A stretch of DNA of 64,000 nt, taken from assembly GCF_048128805.1 (NCBI RefSeq), contig NC_135998.1, forward strand, positions 22,805,063 to 22,869,062, read 5' to 3'. Below the pieces are notes generated by a model. The model ran no database searches. It was not told the DNA's origin and was given only the letters and a program-made list of their open reading frames with translations. The stretch's first letter is position 1, and each line of letters opens with the position of its first letter. This document shows positions 25,375 to 39,400 of this stretch, piece after piece. Origin of the DNA: Centroberyx gerrardi (Eukaryota; Chordata; Actinopteri; Beryciformes; Berycidae). The position numbers and the translations under genes are program-made.

Positions 25375-28274
25375 CTACTGGCCATTCACCGGGACCTCCT
25401 GTGGGAGCAAAGACACGTTACAGCACACTCTACCATCAGCACACCAACATGAAGGCCAGGCTAGCACTGGTCTCAGACATGCAGGGAAAAGTCCGTTAAT
25501 TTTGGCGAAAAATATATGAATGGAAATGTCCAAGCTTTCACACTGCCTGCAGAAGCATGCATCTGACATCTGATGCCTCAGTCAAGTAGGGATGGCTTAT
25601 CATGCATCATAAATGCACAGATTTATCCGGACAGTCACTCAAACACAATATGATAATATATCCCCTCGTGATATAGTGTTTTGGTATCTGCTTCATGCAA
25701 CAAACAAGACTAAATCCACAGCACCTCATGAACAATCTCATGCATCAGATCACTCTCAAACCCTGCGCCTCAACCGCACTAACCTTCGTCTGGTCCTCCA
25801 GACGGGCCTTTCAGGCCAAAGAGGGTATAGTAATTTGTCTACCATTATTTCACATGAATAGAGAATGAGAGAAAAAAGAATTAGGCTGTGAGTAGAACAT
25901 TAGTTTGGCATCTCAACTGGAGGATGGCTGTTTCTTTACACTTACCTCTAAATTCCCCCTGGCTTTCTTCAACACTCCATGGGTTAGTGACACTACATTG
26001 AAAAAAAAAAAACAGAAAACAATACAGTCACATATCTCCAGTTGTTTGCATATTGGTATTTAAGGTGACAAAGTTAATAAAAGGTAATAATCGTACGCTG
26101 ATCAATGATGACCCTTTCCATTCCCTCTTTGAGCTGGTTGGTGGTGCGAAGGCGTTTCACAGCTCCACTCAGCATCCTCTCCTGCTGGGACAGCCGGCTC
26201 TTCAGCCTGGCTATCTCATTATTCAGCAGCTCATCCTGATACGGAGGATAAGAGAGGACTAAGTGTGGTCCATATAGATGCTTGAATGGATACTGTATGC
26301 ATGTGTGTTTGTGCGTGTCTACCTGCTGGTTGTTGCCGCCGTCCCCTGGCGTGTTGCCAGCTGGCAGCGAGACTCTCCACACCAGTTTGAGCAGTCGGCC
26401 GGCCTCCTCCAGGACCTGCTGCATGGTGTTCACACCGCTGGACAAACTCTTCAGATGCTGCGGTTCCATCACCTGATTAGACATGCACACAATAGATACA
26501 CTTAAACTATCATGGCAATATGGTGTTTGTTGTATATAATGTTGCTGAACTGCTGTTGGAATAATAAAACTTTCCGTTTTAACAAAATACCATTAAAACA
26601 TATTTTCAAGCTTCACATTTAGCTAGTGTGTCCCCAACTTTATAGATAATCAGGATACCACAAAACACAGGAAACAGATAAAAAGTTTGAAATTGGTATT
26701 TTTCTAACTAAAAAAATCAAACTAAAAAAGCACATTTACAACAGAGAAAGTAGTTGTTTGATGTAGCGTGCCATTACCCTGTTGTCAGAGTGTGTGTGCA
26801 GACACTCCTGCAGGTGTGTGTCCATGCTGCGTGTGAGCCTGCGGCCCTCGGAGATTTGTTTGCGCAGGGCATTGTAGTCCTCAATCAGGCCCAAAACATG
26901 GCGGCCGTTGCGATTGGCCCAGAGCCGGTGGCCTGGCACCAGGCGGGAGGGAGCGCTGGAGACACTGTCACCAGAGCTGCCGCTGTACTGGGAGCCTTCG
27001 TCCACCTCCAGCTGAGCATGACGCTTCATTTCTGGACAGAGACAATTCAATCAATCTCTGAAATGCAAAATACTCAAAATACCAGTTTAATTTCCCCCTG
27101 TAACAGCACTGTACAGGCCTTGTATCTATCCTTACAATCAGATGTCATGCCAACTCTATCCTTACCATGGAGGATGCTGGTGTGTTCATCGTGGGAGTGA
27201 CGGAGAGGATCACAGCCCTCGCGCCCCGGGGACCTGCCTCCCTCATCTAGGACAAAAGAAAAACCAAAACTGACACAACAGAGTAATAGGTGTGTGTCTG
27301 TGTTTGTATATGTGCCACAGGCGAGCAGTATAGTTCATCTGGGTCTGTGCCTTGCGTTTACCTGAAGTGGAGAGCAGGTAGTTGATGTTGATGGTGTCGG
27401 AGCGGTTGGGCCCTCTGAGCAGCTGCTCCTCCAGTCTCTGTCTGAGCGCCGTGTTCGTCTGGATGCTCCTCTCCAGCTGCAGCCTCAGGTGTCTGATCTC
27501 CAACAGCAGCTCCCCCAGGTCCACTGAGCCTGAGCCTGAGCAAGGGACAGGGACGGGCTCCTGGGACGCCTCGCTGGATTCTGCTCAGCGGTACAATGAA
27601 GGAGAGGGAAAGGTAGCTCATGGTTGCACGGTATTAACCGGAATTTCTCTGGGTTTTCAAGCCCTGGTTCAGACCAGAGGCAGAACGAGAGGCGTTGCGG
27701 GATTTGCGTGTAACTTGGCTCACCAAAGTGTCTTTTTTGAAAAGTAAAAATAGGAAAGGTCATTTTGAACGTTGGCTTGTCATGCAAAAACTGTGTGCAT
27801 CTTTTGTTGGCATGTGGCCTTTAAAGTCTCTTCAAGCTCCATTAAGCAATATCTTCATGGTAAAAATAAATAAATAAATAAACAAACATGGCTGTAAATG
27901 AATCACCCCAAGACAGAAATTAAAAGGAAAATGTCTCTTAAGCCTTCCAGCGCTGTTGGAAATATTTTAACAATGAGGGGGGGGGGGTGTTGGTTGTGGG
28001 TTGTGACGTTTATAGGGCGATTTGTGAATGTTTGGTGAAAATGTCCTGTCTGGCTCTCTCTAACCAGACACACACAAACACAAACACAAACACGCACACT
28101 TCAAACTTCAATAGGCTCTTTTCAGAGACAACATATGCCTTGGAGTACCTGTGTGTTTGTGAGCTCCAGTCTTGATCTTTTCATAGACTTGCAGCTCCAC
28201 ACGCAGCGACTGGAGAAGATGCTGGGAGTCAGACAGCTGTTGGCTCTGGAGCTTAACCTCACACTGCAACCTGG

Positions 28275-28315
<41 letters not shown>

Positions 28316-29678
28316 TCAGAAGTTTCAGAACAAAACGTACTACTCTGTCAAAGAAAAGTTTCATAGATAAGGGTCTAACCCTTAAACACAATATGCATGT
28401 ACAGTACACATGTGCACACACACAGCAACAAGTGTAGGAAAGGGAGAGGAGGAGTGATATGTCAGTGAACTAGACTCCAGGTGTCATGTGTCAGCCTCAT
28501 TCGACTGTGTCACTAGGACCCGGGGCCAGGGGTCATCTGTAAAGGATTCAGCATCATTATGGCGCGTGCATGCGTGTGCTCATGGATGGGGCGAGGCCTC
28601 AAATGGTATATTCTCATGTTACTAAGTTCTAGTAATAGTATAGAATAATGGTAATTGTAATGAGTGTTTTGAATGCTAATTGGTTGCCTTGTGTAGTGTC
28701 AAGTTGCATGGGGAGATACACATACTGTCATTATGGGCTGTAATGACAGTATGTGTGTATCTTGTTTGTGAGTGTGTGGTACAAAATAGCTTGTCCTGTT
28801 AATGATCTGGCCTGTGTGTGTGTGTGTGTGTGTGTGCGAGCGTGTACCTGTGCAGCTCCTCCTTGCTGTAGTGCAGTGAATCCTGCAGCTGTGTGTTTTC
28901 CTGGCTGCTGCGCTCCAGCCTCTCCTGCAGGCGGCTGTTGTCCTGCCTCAGAGCCTCACATTCCTTCCTGCTCTGCTCCAGCTTGGCCGTCCGCCTGGCC
29001 AGCGTCTCCCGCAGCTTCTCATTCTCCTTCTGCTTGTCTGGAGGAAATACAAATGTTGGAGGACCGGTGTTTGGCACTGTTGTATCTGTGATGGGTGTGT
29101 GTACGTATTTGATAAAAGGTATGGGCAAACTTATCCGTGTGTGTATGTGTTCCAGACTATACATTGTGTGGACTCTGTGAGGTGAGCTGGTGAGAAAAAG
29201 GGTGTTACCTCTGGAACCCAGGTTGAGCTGCTCCTTCAGGGCCTGGTTCTGTCCCCATAGGAAGCGCACCTCGTTGGCCAGCTGACCCTGCTCCTCCGTG
29301 CCGTGGATGAAGATGTTGGTAGCTGCTGAACATAAACACACACACATATACACACTCTATCAGTCGATCAGCAAATAAGATAAGACCATAAGCACATAGA
29401 ATAAGGGAAAGTAATTTTCATTCTGAGCAGAGCCTTTCAAAACTGAGGTATTTGCATATCGCTGCTGTCATGTGAAAACCTCTTTCAGACCTCTTGGGGT
29501 TAGGATTCCCTTTCAGAACCAATTGGATAATGTCTAAAAATGCATTGTCATCAAGCTAGAAACAAGGCTGTTTTTCATAGTTCCTGAAAAGCTGACACTG
29601 TGGAAATGCGTGGTCAATATGTAACAGACATCCTAACAATCACACTGACAGAGAGAGAATGAGACACAGCAAGAGAAA

Positions 29679-29710
<32 letters not shown>

Positions 29711-30427
29711 TGTGTGTACCTGGGTCTTTCTCCACCTCAGCCAGTCTCCTCTCCAGCTGTTCCCTGAGGCGGTCGTTGGTGCGGATGCTCTCCTCCAGGC
29801 GTTGCCGCAACGCTCGGATCTCTTGTAGATGCTCTGCCAGGAGGTCTAACAGAGAAACACACACACAGTTAAGTCACATACTGACACTGTGCATGTTTAT
29901 TCAAACAACAAATCCCCACAATGTTGCTACACCATGAACATACAATGCACATTACTGGCTTATAAACAATAAAGCATAGTGAATGTACTGAACCATGCCC
30001 TAGAAACAAATATAAAACAAACTTTGAAATCAATCTACCTACTACTCATATTTACCTGGATTCATAGTGCAAGGCAGTCCAGTAGTATCCTGGTGTGAGG
30101 CTGGGTGTCCCTCTCCGTTATGGGCTTCTATCTCAGGCTCTGACCCATCCCAGTCCTGGCTTTCATCCTGTCCCTGATGGTGGGAGCTGGTCTGGGCCAT
30201 AATGGAACGATGCAGGTCCAGTTCGCTGCGCAGGGTAGCATTGAGTTCCTCACTGCTCCTCAGCTGCTCCTGCAGTCGCCCATTCTCCCTCTGCAGGCCC
30301 TGCAGTCTGCTGGCACTGTCCCTACGACCAGTAACACCTTCAGCCTCAGCTCCTCCTACAGGAGGGACTTGCTGCTGGACCGCAGCCTCCAAAGCTATTC
30401 CTGTCCCTTCAGTGGTATCTCTCTGGG
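25375..30427 (-). CDS. pde4dip: pde4dip C-terminal exons, CM2-like end
   Basis: Exons 5' to 3': 30056-30427, 29720-29845, 29209-29325 (or -29322), 28848-29037, 28149-28270, 27362-27535, 27166-27246, 26778-27031, 26323-26472, 26097-26235, 25946-25992, 25375-25398. They encode EHLQEIRALRQRLEESIRTN, DKQKENEKLRETLARRT, LLQSLRVELQVYEK, LEIRHLRLQLERSIQTN, GHRLWANRNGRHVLGLIEDY, LLKLVWRVSLPAGN and VLKKARGNLE, all matching the C-termini of CDK5RAP2 and PDE4DIP, including the region that docks on pericentrin/AKAP450-type partners. The last exon is only 24 nt and gives EVPVNGQ then stop. Confidence 0.92.
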
Positions 30428-33400
30428 CTATAAATGGAGAGCGAGACAACAGTGGTTACAGAAAATTAACACACATGTCATAACATGACAACAACAGATA
30501 TTCATCATACCCATGGGTTTATCTTTAGTGCCCTTCTTCAGTGCCCTTTTCCATTGTCTTTGTGACAGACCATTCCGTTTCCCCTGTCCATTCACTATTC
30601 CATTCTCTATATCCATAACCTTACACTAGGTCTTACTTTGACAAGGGTAATTAGCCTTGGTAGATCAGAATGTCCTCCACTGCTATAGCCTAGCCTCCAT
30701 GCTAACACAACTACCTGCAGAACAAGCTGAACCTTTGCACTGTAAGTAGCCTTTCAACTGAGTGCACTAAGGGAAATGAGAGTTTAGGGCTGCAGCCCTC
30801 TGCAGGAGCTCACACATTGCCACAAGCATAATCTGTCTCCGTAATAGCCTTCACTGTCTCCTCTCTAAGGGAAACACAATTTGAAGATTAAACCGGATAG
30901 GTGCCACTGAATAATGCAGCTTTAAGTGGAGGTGGATTGAAATTGGACACCTGTTCTGCCCTTGGCCAGCCCGCTTTGTCCTGTGGGACGCCTGACTGCA
31001 ACAGAATAGATCTGAGTGGAAAATAAGTGCCATTACTAGCTGCTACTAGACTGGCCAGGCCCAAGAACAGGGATTCAGGCAATCTCAATGCCATACCACT
31101 AGACCAGGGAAAGGGGAAAAATATCCATTTTTAATGGAGGGAACTGAGGTAATCCCAGTGTGGCCAAAATAACCGGAGAGTCAAGTACACACTATACCTG
31201 GCTGGGCCCATCTTCTGGGATACTTAACACTATAATTGTACTTGGCTTTCACATCCATTCACAAATAGTTTGGGTAAATGCCATTATCAAGACATGTTGA
31301 ACTATGTTTGAATCGTTGCATCTAAACATCTGTAGCATATTTGACAAAATCGGTAATGTTGGCCCAATCTAGGTGCTTACCATGAGCAGCAAGGTTGCCA
31401 GCTTGTGTGGTTGGGCTGTTGTGGAAGGAGGCGGAGGCCCTATCGAAGTGGTACAGATCAGAGTGGGAGCTGTGGTGGCTGCTGGGGCTCTGGCCTCTGA
31501 GCTGGCTCTGCATGCTCTGGATGAGACGGTTCTTCTCCTGCAGCTCCTTTGACAACCTGGCACACATGGAGGGGCGATTTGACATGTGAATAACTGCTTA
31601 GATAAACTCTAGCTGCCGGATGTGGGAGACTGAGCCATCTATCACATCATCTCTAAGAGTCTTGTAGAGTGAAACACAACATCAAACAGGGAAGATAAGC
31701 ACACAGTGGGACAGCTTGATGAATAGCACTCAAAAAGAAAGACTGAACGTTACAGGAGCCAAGAAAAATATCATGTTGACTGTCTTTGTAGCCAGAGGGC
31801 TCGCAACTTTGAAAGAGAAACACCCAGTTTGAAAACATGAAAGAAGAGTTCACAGCAAACATCATGCTGTCCTCTTAGATCAAGCCCGGATGCCACTCAC
31901 AGGTCCAACTGCTCCCTGGTGCATTCAGCCAGGTTGAGGTTTTGTTGGACGAGGAGGCTGAGGTGCTGCTGCAGCAGCTCTCTCTCGCCCTCTAGCTCCA
32001 CACGCAGGTAATCTATTTCCTGCTGGATTCTAGCTGAGGTGTCTGGAAGATCACTGACACTCTCCTTATAGGAGAACAGCTCCTGCAATCCCTGCTGGAA
32101 CTCCCCAAGACTGGCCACACCAGTGACAATATGCAATAACGTACGTCATGATACAACATGTGAACAGAAATTTGAGACCCTGCTGAAGACATCCTCAACG
32201 TTTTGTGATCAACTTTGTAATCATCACTTGTAGGAAATCTATCCATTTGGCTCTTCAATGTGATCAGTTTAAAAAACATTCTCCAATGTGATCAAAACAG
32301 AACAATGTGTTTTCAAGTGTGATTACAACAACAACAAATATTTTTGACAGGATTTCATGAATAATGAAATGTGAAAAAAATGATTTTGTTGATTTGGTGG
32401 TTACAAACCATTCATCTCAAGTGATGATCAATGTCTCAAATATGATCCAAACTAAATGTACATGAATCAGATTTGTGTAAAAGCAATAAATATAGTTACA
32501 GTTTGATGCCAAGAGCATTTTCAAAATTGGAGCCATCGTGGTAAAAAAAACATGGTACTGATCATCCATGGTGCCATTTTTCTTTATGCCCCCAAAATGG
32601 GTTTTCATGTGTTCTTGTTGTACTGACCATTATAAGATTGAAAAAAATGTCTGTAGCTATATTTTGATGGCCAAGGGATGCAATAGTGCTACGGAAAACA
32701 TCATAAACTGTTCACAGCATCACGTAATGGTGAACTCAATGATATTATTGTATCAATAAATACAATGAAATTTCAATTTCAATTTCCATTTCACTATCAA
32801 TCAGGCATATGGGAAAATAGCAATGGCAGTTCTCTGAAAACCCATTTGCTAGGAATGGCAGGAATAAAAATTGCTACCACAGCTAATCAGCACGATTTTT
32901 GCAAGGGTTGCAATTCTGAAAATGTTCAGGGCAAAGAACTGTACATGTATACTAAATGTGGCATTTTTTTTGGCCTATTGCTGGACTATGTTGCTTGACC
33001 TATGAAATTATAGTTAATTATAGTAGATAATTAAGTGTTGACTTTTGGTGTCAGAGTGTGTGAATTGTTTTTTTATGCATGTCCTGATGTTCTAGAGACT
33101 CAACAGCCAGTCAAAGGATTGAGTAAGACAACACTGACCCAGTTATGGGCAATAAAACCTGAGTGTTTTGGTTGACATGAAAAAACAGGTCAGTTAATCT
33201 AAGCCAGGACTGGGTAAGTGGGTCAACAGCAGGACACTATACAAAACAAACAATACATGGACAGCCCAGGGTAATAAGGCAATAGGGAAGCAGGAGAAGG
33301 GGGGAGGTCTTGAAAAGGGGCTCAAGGCAAGCATCAAAACAACTCAGCTAACAACTCTGAGATATCAGACGGCAACATAACCTGATTAAAGGAGACTCTT

Positions 33401-36400
33401 CCTACATAGCATCCAGCTTTTGGATACTGATCACATAGTAGTACTTGGAGCTGGACTGGCCAACACTACAGATACTACTGGTGCACCTCTAATTAACACG
33501 AAACAAATTTACCGCAAACAGCGGGCCATGTTAAATGAACAATAAACAATAAGCAACGGTGTAGTACGAAAGGTTGAGACGTACCTTTGAGCCAGCTCCA
33601 GAGCCGCCGCATCGTCATTATCTAGATAAGCATCTCCTAGCAGACAGAGAAAAAGAGATTGTGAAGGAACTGTCTCTTAAAATCAATTACAGCTCACTGC
33701 TCCTTTGTGCTCATGTCTCTCTCTGCCAGTGGCTACTGCTCTCTCTCATGTCTGTCTATCTCTTAAAGCGCTAAGAACTACTGAATGTCTACATGATAGA
33801 TCGATGTAGCTTTGTTTTCATGTGGCTCAAACATAGCTGCTTTTTAAGAGCCATTAGATGCCTTAAGCTTATGGGGATTGTGTATTATTTAAGTTCTGCC
33901 AAGTCAAACATCAGCGATATCAAATGAGTAATTGTGTCTGTCTATGTTGTTGTTGTTCTGTTGAGCACCGTTTCTCAAAAGCCAAAGAATATAAATAACA
34001 CCAAGACAACTTACCTTTGTCCAGCCGTCCCTCCAGCCTGTCCAGGATACTCAGGCTCTTGTCCAGCTGATCTTTGAGGACCTCCCCCATGTAGTAGTCT
34101 ACATCACTGGCCTGCAGCAGATCCTTGAAGGCCCTGCTCAGCTCCTCCAGCTGCCGACGCTGCAGGGCTCCCAGCCCACGGCTCTCCTTGATCTGCTGCC
34201 TCAACTGTGACAGCTCCCTGGCCTGGGACTGCACCAGGGAGTCCAGTCTGTGGAGAAGACAGAATGAGGGCCGGGGGAGAATGGCAAAAGTCGAAGTTGA
34301 TTTTCACATTTGCAACTTTCAGTGTCAGATAGTGTAATAGTGATAATGTAATAAAATAGAGTGTTGACCTAGCAGGTGAGGCAGAGCGGCTGCGCTGTTG
34401 GGCCTGCTGCAGCTGTTCACTCATGCTCCTGTTCAAAGTCCTCTCTCTTTCCAGCTCCGCATTCAGGTGGCTGGTCTTATTCTTCATCACCTGGTTCTCC
34501 CCCTCCAAAAGCTCCCCACTTTTGTAGCTCCTCTCTTGGGTGCTGCCCTCCCTCTGTATTCCCTCTTTGTCCCTGACCATGGAGGGGTCAGAGGTGGTGG
34601 TAACTAGGTCGCTGGTTAGGGAGTTCCTGCGCAGGAAGCTTTGCATTTGGAGGATGACTCTGGTCTGGCTTTCCAGCTGGACCTTCAGCTCTCTGACTTG
34701 GGCCTGGAGCTGAAGTGGATCCTCAGACACACCATAGTCTTCATAGGCCTGTAGGCTTTTCAGACTCACCTGGCAATAGACAGGGGAAGGTTAGTAAAAT
34801 GCTAGTATCAGTGTCCACTGATATTCTGGATTGCACAATTTTCACAGCAAATTCTTGTTGAATGGAATTTAATTGAAAGCATATTGATTTTTTCTGTTTG
34901 GTTGAACATTAAGCTGGATGGATGTGTTCACCTTAGGTGAGCTGAGAGCAGGAGAGCTGGGGTAGGAAATGCTGCAAGTTGAGTCCAGGTTCTCCGTAGA
35001 GGAGAAGGTGGCCTGCTCCTGTTTTAACAGGGAAGGCAGGCTGGACGCACTGCCACTGGGCTGCACACCAACCTCGAGATCTGGCAACACAAATGACAGA
35101 AACAACAGTCAAATGGGGAAAAGAAAAACATGATATCTTGTGGAAAACTAAAGGTGATAGTGCCATAGGTGGAAAAAAAAATTGTTGAAATACAGTTGAG
35201 CTGTGGAATAAGACAAGGGAAGTGAAAAGTTATGGAGTGTTGGAAAGCCATTGCCAAACAGAGTGGAAACATGCAAGAAACAGTCAACGCAGCATACTGA
35301 CAGCCTGTTCAGATTTGTCAGCAGCGCCAGGAAATCCCATATTAAAACCAGAAGAGAGACTGTGTGGTTATGAGACCCAAACAGCAAACAGTACTGAAGA
35401 TAAGAGACAGTGGTACAGTTGCCTTTGTTCATTCCTCATGCAGACACATGGAGAGAATCTATCCACAATTAAGATTAGTGCCCAGTCAGCAGACATGCAG
35501 AGTCTGTCCAGAAGCCGTCTACCTGTGCTACTGCTCTCTTCCCTATCGTTCTCACTCTTGCCACTGGTTTCGTAACCCAGGTCCTGCAAATCCACCTGCA
35601 CGCACTTGTCATCCTGCTCCAGAGCCGGCACTGGAGGCAATATATGTCGGGTTAGAAAGAGATACTTGTAACACATGAAGTATGTCCTCCATCTCTCTCT
35701 TTCATCATGTTACTGGTCAGTTTGTCATATTTATCCAGATAATATGACAAAGGAGTTTAACATTACACAAAGAGGTATTTAGAATTTGCTTTCATGCCAT
35801 CAACTGCACAGATCCTACTTAATTTCTGCTTTTAATACAAAATTATTAGATCAAAATTGACTCGCTATCATGCACAACATATCCGCACATGCTGAAGCAC
35901 AGATGCAAACATCAGCAAGTGTTGCCTTACCTTTCTGTGCAGTTTCATGGGAGGGTTTCTTGGATGAGTTCTGCAGGGCAATAATGGATTGAGCAGTGGC
36001 CAGTTTCTCCTCCAGGCTCTTACAGGCTCTCTTCTTCTCCCTCAGTGCCTTCTGGAGAGTCTCCAGTTGGGCCTGAGCACTTTGTGGTAATCCCTTGGCA
36101 TCCTGCCCTCTCTTTTGGGCCTCGCTCTCCTCTCTGCGGGCCCTCTCCTCCTGTAGGGAAGTCTGGAGTTCAGAAATCCTCTGGGAGTGATCACCGAAGG
36201 CCTTGTGGAGGAGGCAGAGGTTGTGATGGAGCGCTTGGTGAAGTCGTCCCTTGGTTCCAGCCCAAGCAGTGGACTGACTGCTGGGGGCTTTGGTGGTTGG
36301 CTGGGTGGGTTCGGTCTGGCCTCCCAGCTCCTCCCTCTCTTGCAGGGCTCTCTGAAGCCTGTCTAAATGCTGCTGTAGGTCAAGACTGGTCTGAGCTGAT

Positions 36401-39400
36401 CTACCAGAGGTGGAGGTGCTAGTATTGGTACAGTGTGCTGTCAGAGAGGCGATGGCAGACTCTGCTGCACTAAGGCAGTCAGTTAGACACTTGGTCATCT
36501 CCTTCTGACTTAAACTGATATTACCAGAACTTCCCATTTTCCCATGATGTCCCTGTGACTCCTCTTTTTTCAGTGACTTACCATCCTGGCTAGTGCTAGA
36601 ATTGTTGTGGCCACGTTGTGCAGCCTCTGCAGCCCTCAGCTTTTCCTGCAGCTCTGCATTAAGTCTATTCTGCTCCCACAGTGCCTCCTGCAAGGAGTCT
36701 GCATGTCGCTGCAGCTCCGGGAGAGGGCCCCTGGGACCTCCCAAGACCCCTCCTGGGCTCTTTCTATCTAATGATGCATTCATCTGCTGTATAGCGGTCT
36801 CTAACTTCAAACATAGCTCACTGATGTCTGCATTGTTCTCTGGGGTATCAGAGGAGGACAAAGAAGCAGTGAGGGAGGAGATAGCTTTCTCAGCCATGTT
36901 CAAAAACTCTATAAGCTGGCTGTTGAGCTTCTCCTTCTCCTGTAGAGCCTTCTGCAGTTCAATGCATCTGCTCTGGAGGGCAGCATCTGAGCCCACACTG
37001 CCAGAACCTGTACACGAACTGGAGTGTGACCCAAGTCCACCCTGGCTGTCCAGGTTGCAGGCAGTCAGGTAAGCAATGGTGGATTCTGCAGCCTGTAAGG
37101 CCTCCACGTACTGGTGATTTAGCAGGTCCTTCTCCTGGAGCTGTGCATGGAGATCCTCCCAATCAGCAAGCTGCTCCTCTAGCTTGTTGATCAGGGCCTC
37201 CTTCTCCTGGCACTCCTGGTGGAGCAGCTCCAACTGGGTAAAGAGAGGGGAGTCTGCCTGGGCCTGGTCCAGAGTCTGGCTGGCTTCTGAGCCCTTGTCG
37301 GATCCCACTGGACTGCCACTGCGATGGGCATATCTGAGGGTGGAACCAGGGGAAGTGCTGTACTGGGGTGACCTGGGGGAGTCAGAGTCTGCAGGCGAGT
37401 GCTGGTCAGACCCATACACATGGTCCAAATGTAGGTGCTGAAGTGCATCAGTTTTCAGATGGTCAGAGCCCTGCCCTGGCTGCTGGCCCACAGACTGCCT
37501 GCTGCTGCTAGCTTCCATTCTCAGCCTCACAGGGACCGGAAGGCGAGATCTGACACCAGCCTACAACAGAAAAAAGAGAAGGATAGAGATTAAACACAGA
37601 AAATTACACTTTCTACAAAGAGCAATGTTGTGTTTCTTTCTATTGCAATCACAACGCAAAGCTTACCCTGTGCCTTGTGATGTGCTGCTTTGTGCTCTTG
37701 CTGTGTGACTGGCCTTTAGTTTGTTGACTCTCCATCTCCTGGGCCATGTTGACAATTAGCTCTGTGGTGACATGGGTCTCCCCGTCCGACACATCCCCAG
37801 AGGTCCTCCCTAACTGCTCCTTCAACAGCCTGATGACCTTATAGTGACCTTTTGCTTCTGCCCTCAGTCTCTCCACAGTCTTTCTCAGTTCAGCCTGTCC
37901 ATCGCTGCTGTCCCCTGAGGTGTCTGTGCTCTCTTTCTCTTTAGACTCAGTAGATTTTTCTTCCTTCAGGAGACCCCGCAGCTCCCCATTCTCCGACCTA
38001 AGTCTGAGCAGCTCCTCTCTGTAGCAAGGGAAAACTGGTCTGTTCACTGTTCAGGCAATTGACTTTTAGGTTATAATGAAAATAAGAGTAGGGGCTGGAT
38101 ACTGTTGAACAAAAGCAAAACTTGTCTGACTCACCTGAGGTGGGAGACTGATGTGGCCCCACAATCAGCTAGAAGGGACTTGAGTGCCATCCAGTCTGTG
38201 TTCCTATCCCCAAAATCTCTCTTTCCATTGTCCAAGGTGTCACTGCCAGGCTGCGCATGCTCTCCAGTCTGACCATGGCCACTGCTTATACTTACATCAC
38301 CAAACAGGTTTCCAGACAGCATCTAAAAGGGAAATGTTAAAAAAACAAATTGGTTTATTTTACATGAAGCTTGGGAATTCACCATTTTGTTCCCTTGACT
38401 TGAAAAGATTAAAAAAAAAAAATTAAATAGTGTTTGGAGTACCAATCCCATAGACGTCGTCAATCACCCATTTCATACCTGTCCCAGTTTGATGTCTGTC
38501 TGGCTCTCTTTATCCTGACCAGGGCGGTGCGTCCTGTTACTGTGGGCCGAAGCCTGCTCCTCCTGCCTCTTCTCTAGCTGCTAGAGTAATGGGATGGGAG
38601 GCGAGTGTGACACACATGGCTTGGTAAAAGAAAATTTAATGAGGGAACAGAATCCATAAAAGGCACTGCACAGCAACAGCAGAATGGCATGACGTGTCTA
38701 ATGTGGCATGGAAAGAGAGACCATTTCATGGGACAAAGAGATAAGAAAAGAGGGACTGATTAGGAAAGGTGAAGGAAAGAAAGGAAGATACTTTCTGCTA
38801 CAGACAAAAAAATGCACTGGTTAGAGAAATAACACATATAGTACCACAGAGAAATTAGAGATTAGTAGGAGACAGAACAAGCTAACCAGAGCAGAGGTGA
38901 AGACTTCAAAGGTTCAGAGGTTAGAAAGGAGGAAATATAGAAGGATGTCGGACAATGATTGAGAAATGTTTTTAAGTATTTGCTACATATGGGAATACAA
39001 AAATATCAAGGATAAATCAAAGAAAGATAGCGTTTATTCTAAGATTTTAAGTACAACCTCTTACATCTGCGGAGGTATTTTATGGCCCCTAACCTGTTTC
39101 CAAGGGCTAGTGTTGGCCAGGCTTCGGTCGTCCTTGCTAGAAGTGTCATGATCTGACCCCTCCAACAGCAACAACCTTCTCTGCAGCTCCCCATTCAGAG
39201 CCTGCAGTCGGCTAACACAGTCCTGCAGCTCCATCACCTAAGGCACAGAAGAGCTAACATTATCCATTCATATCATCTTTCTCCTAGAAAGATTTTGATG
39301 ACGGATCCTGCTAAAGCGATACCTATTATTAAGCAATTTTATATGAGGCTATAAGGTAAGGTATTGACGTAAGGTAGAGACAATTCTATTTATAAGTTAA

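Noticed and set aside
35523..35630. Tandem Olduvai (DUF1220) copies as in primates
   Set aside because: Only one Olduvai-like exon is present; the repeated module in the next exon upstream is coiled coil, not Olduvai.
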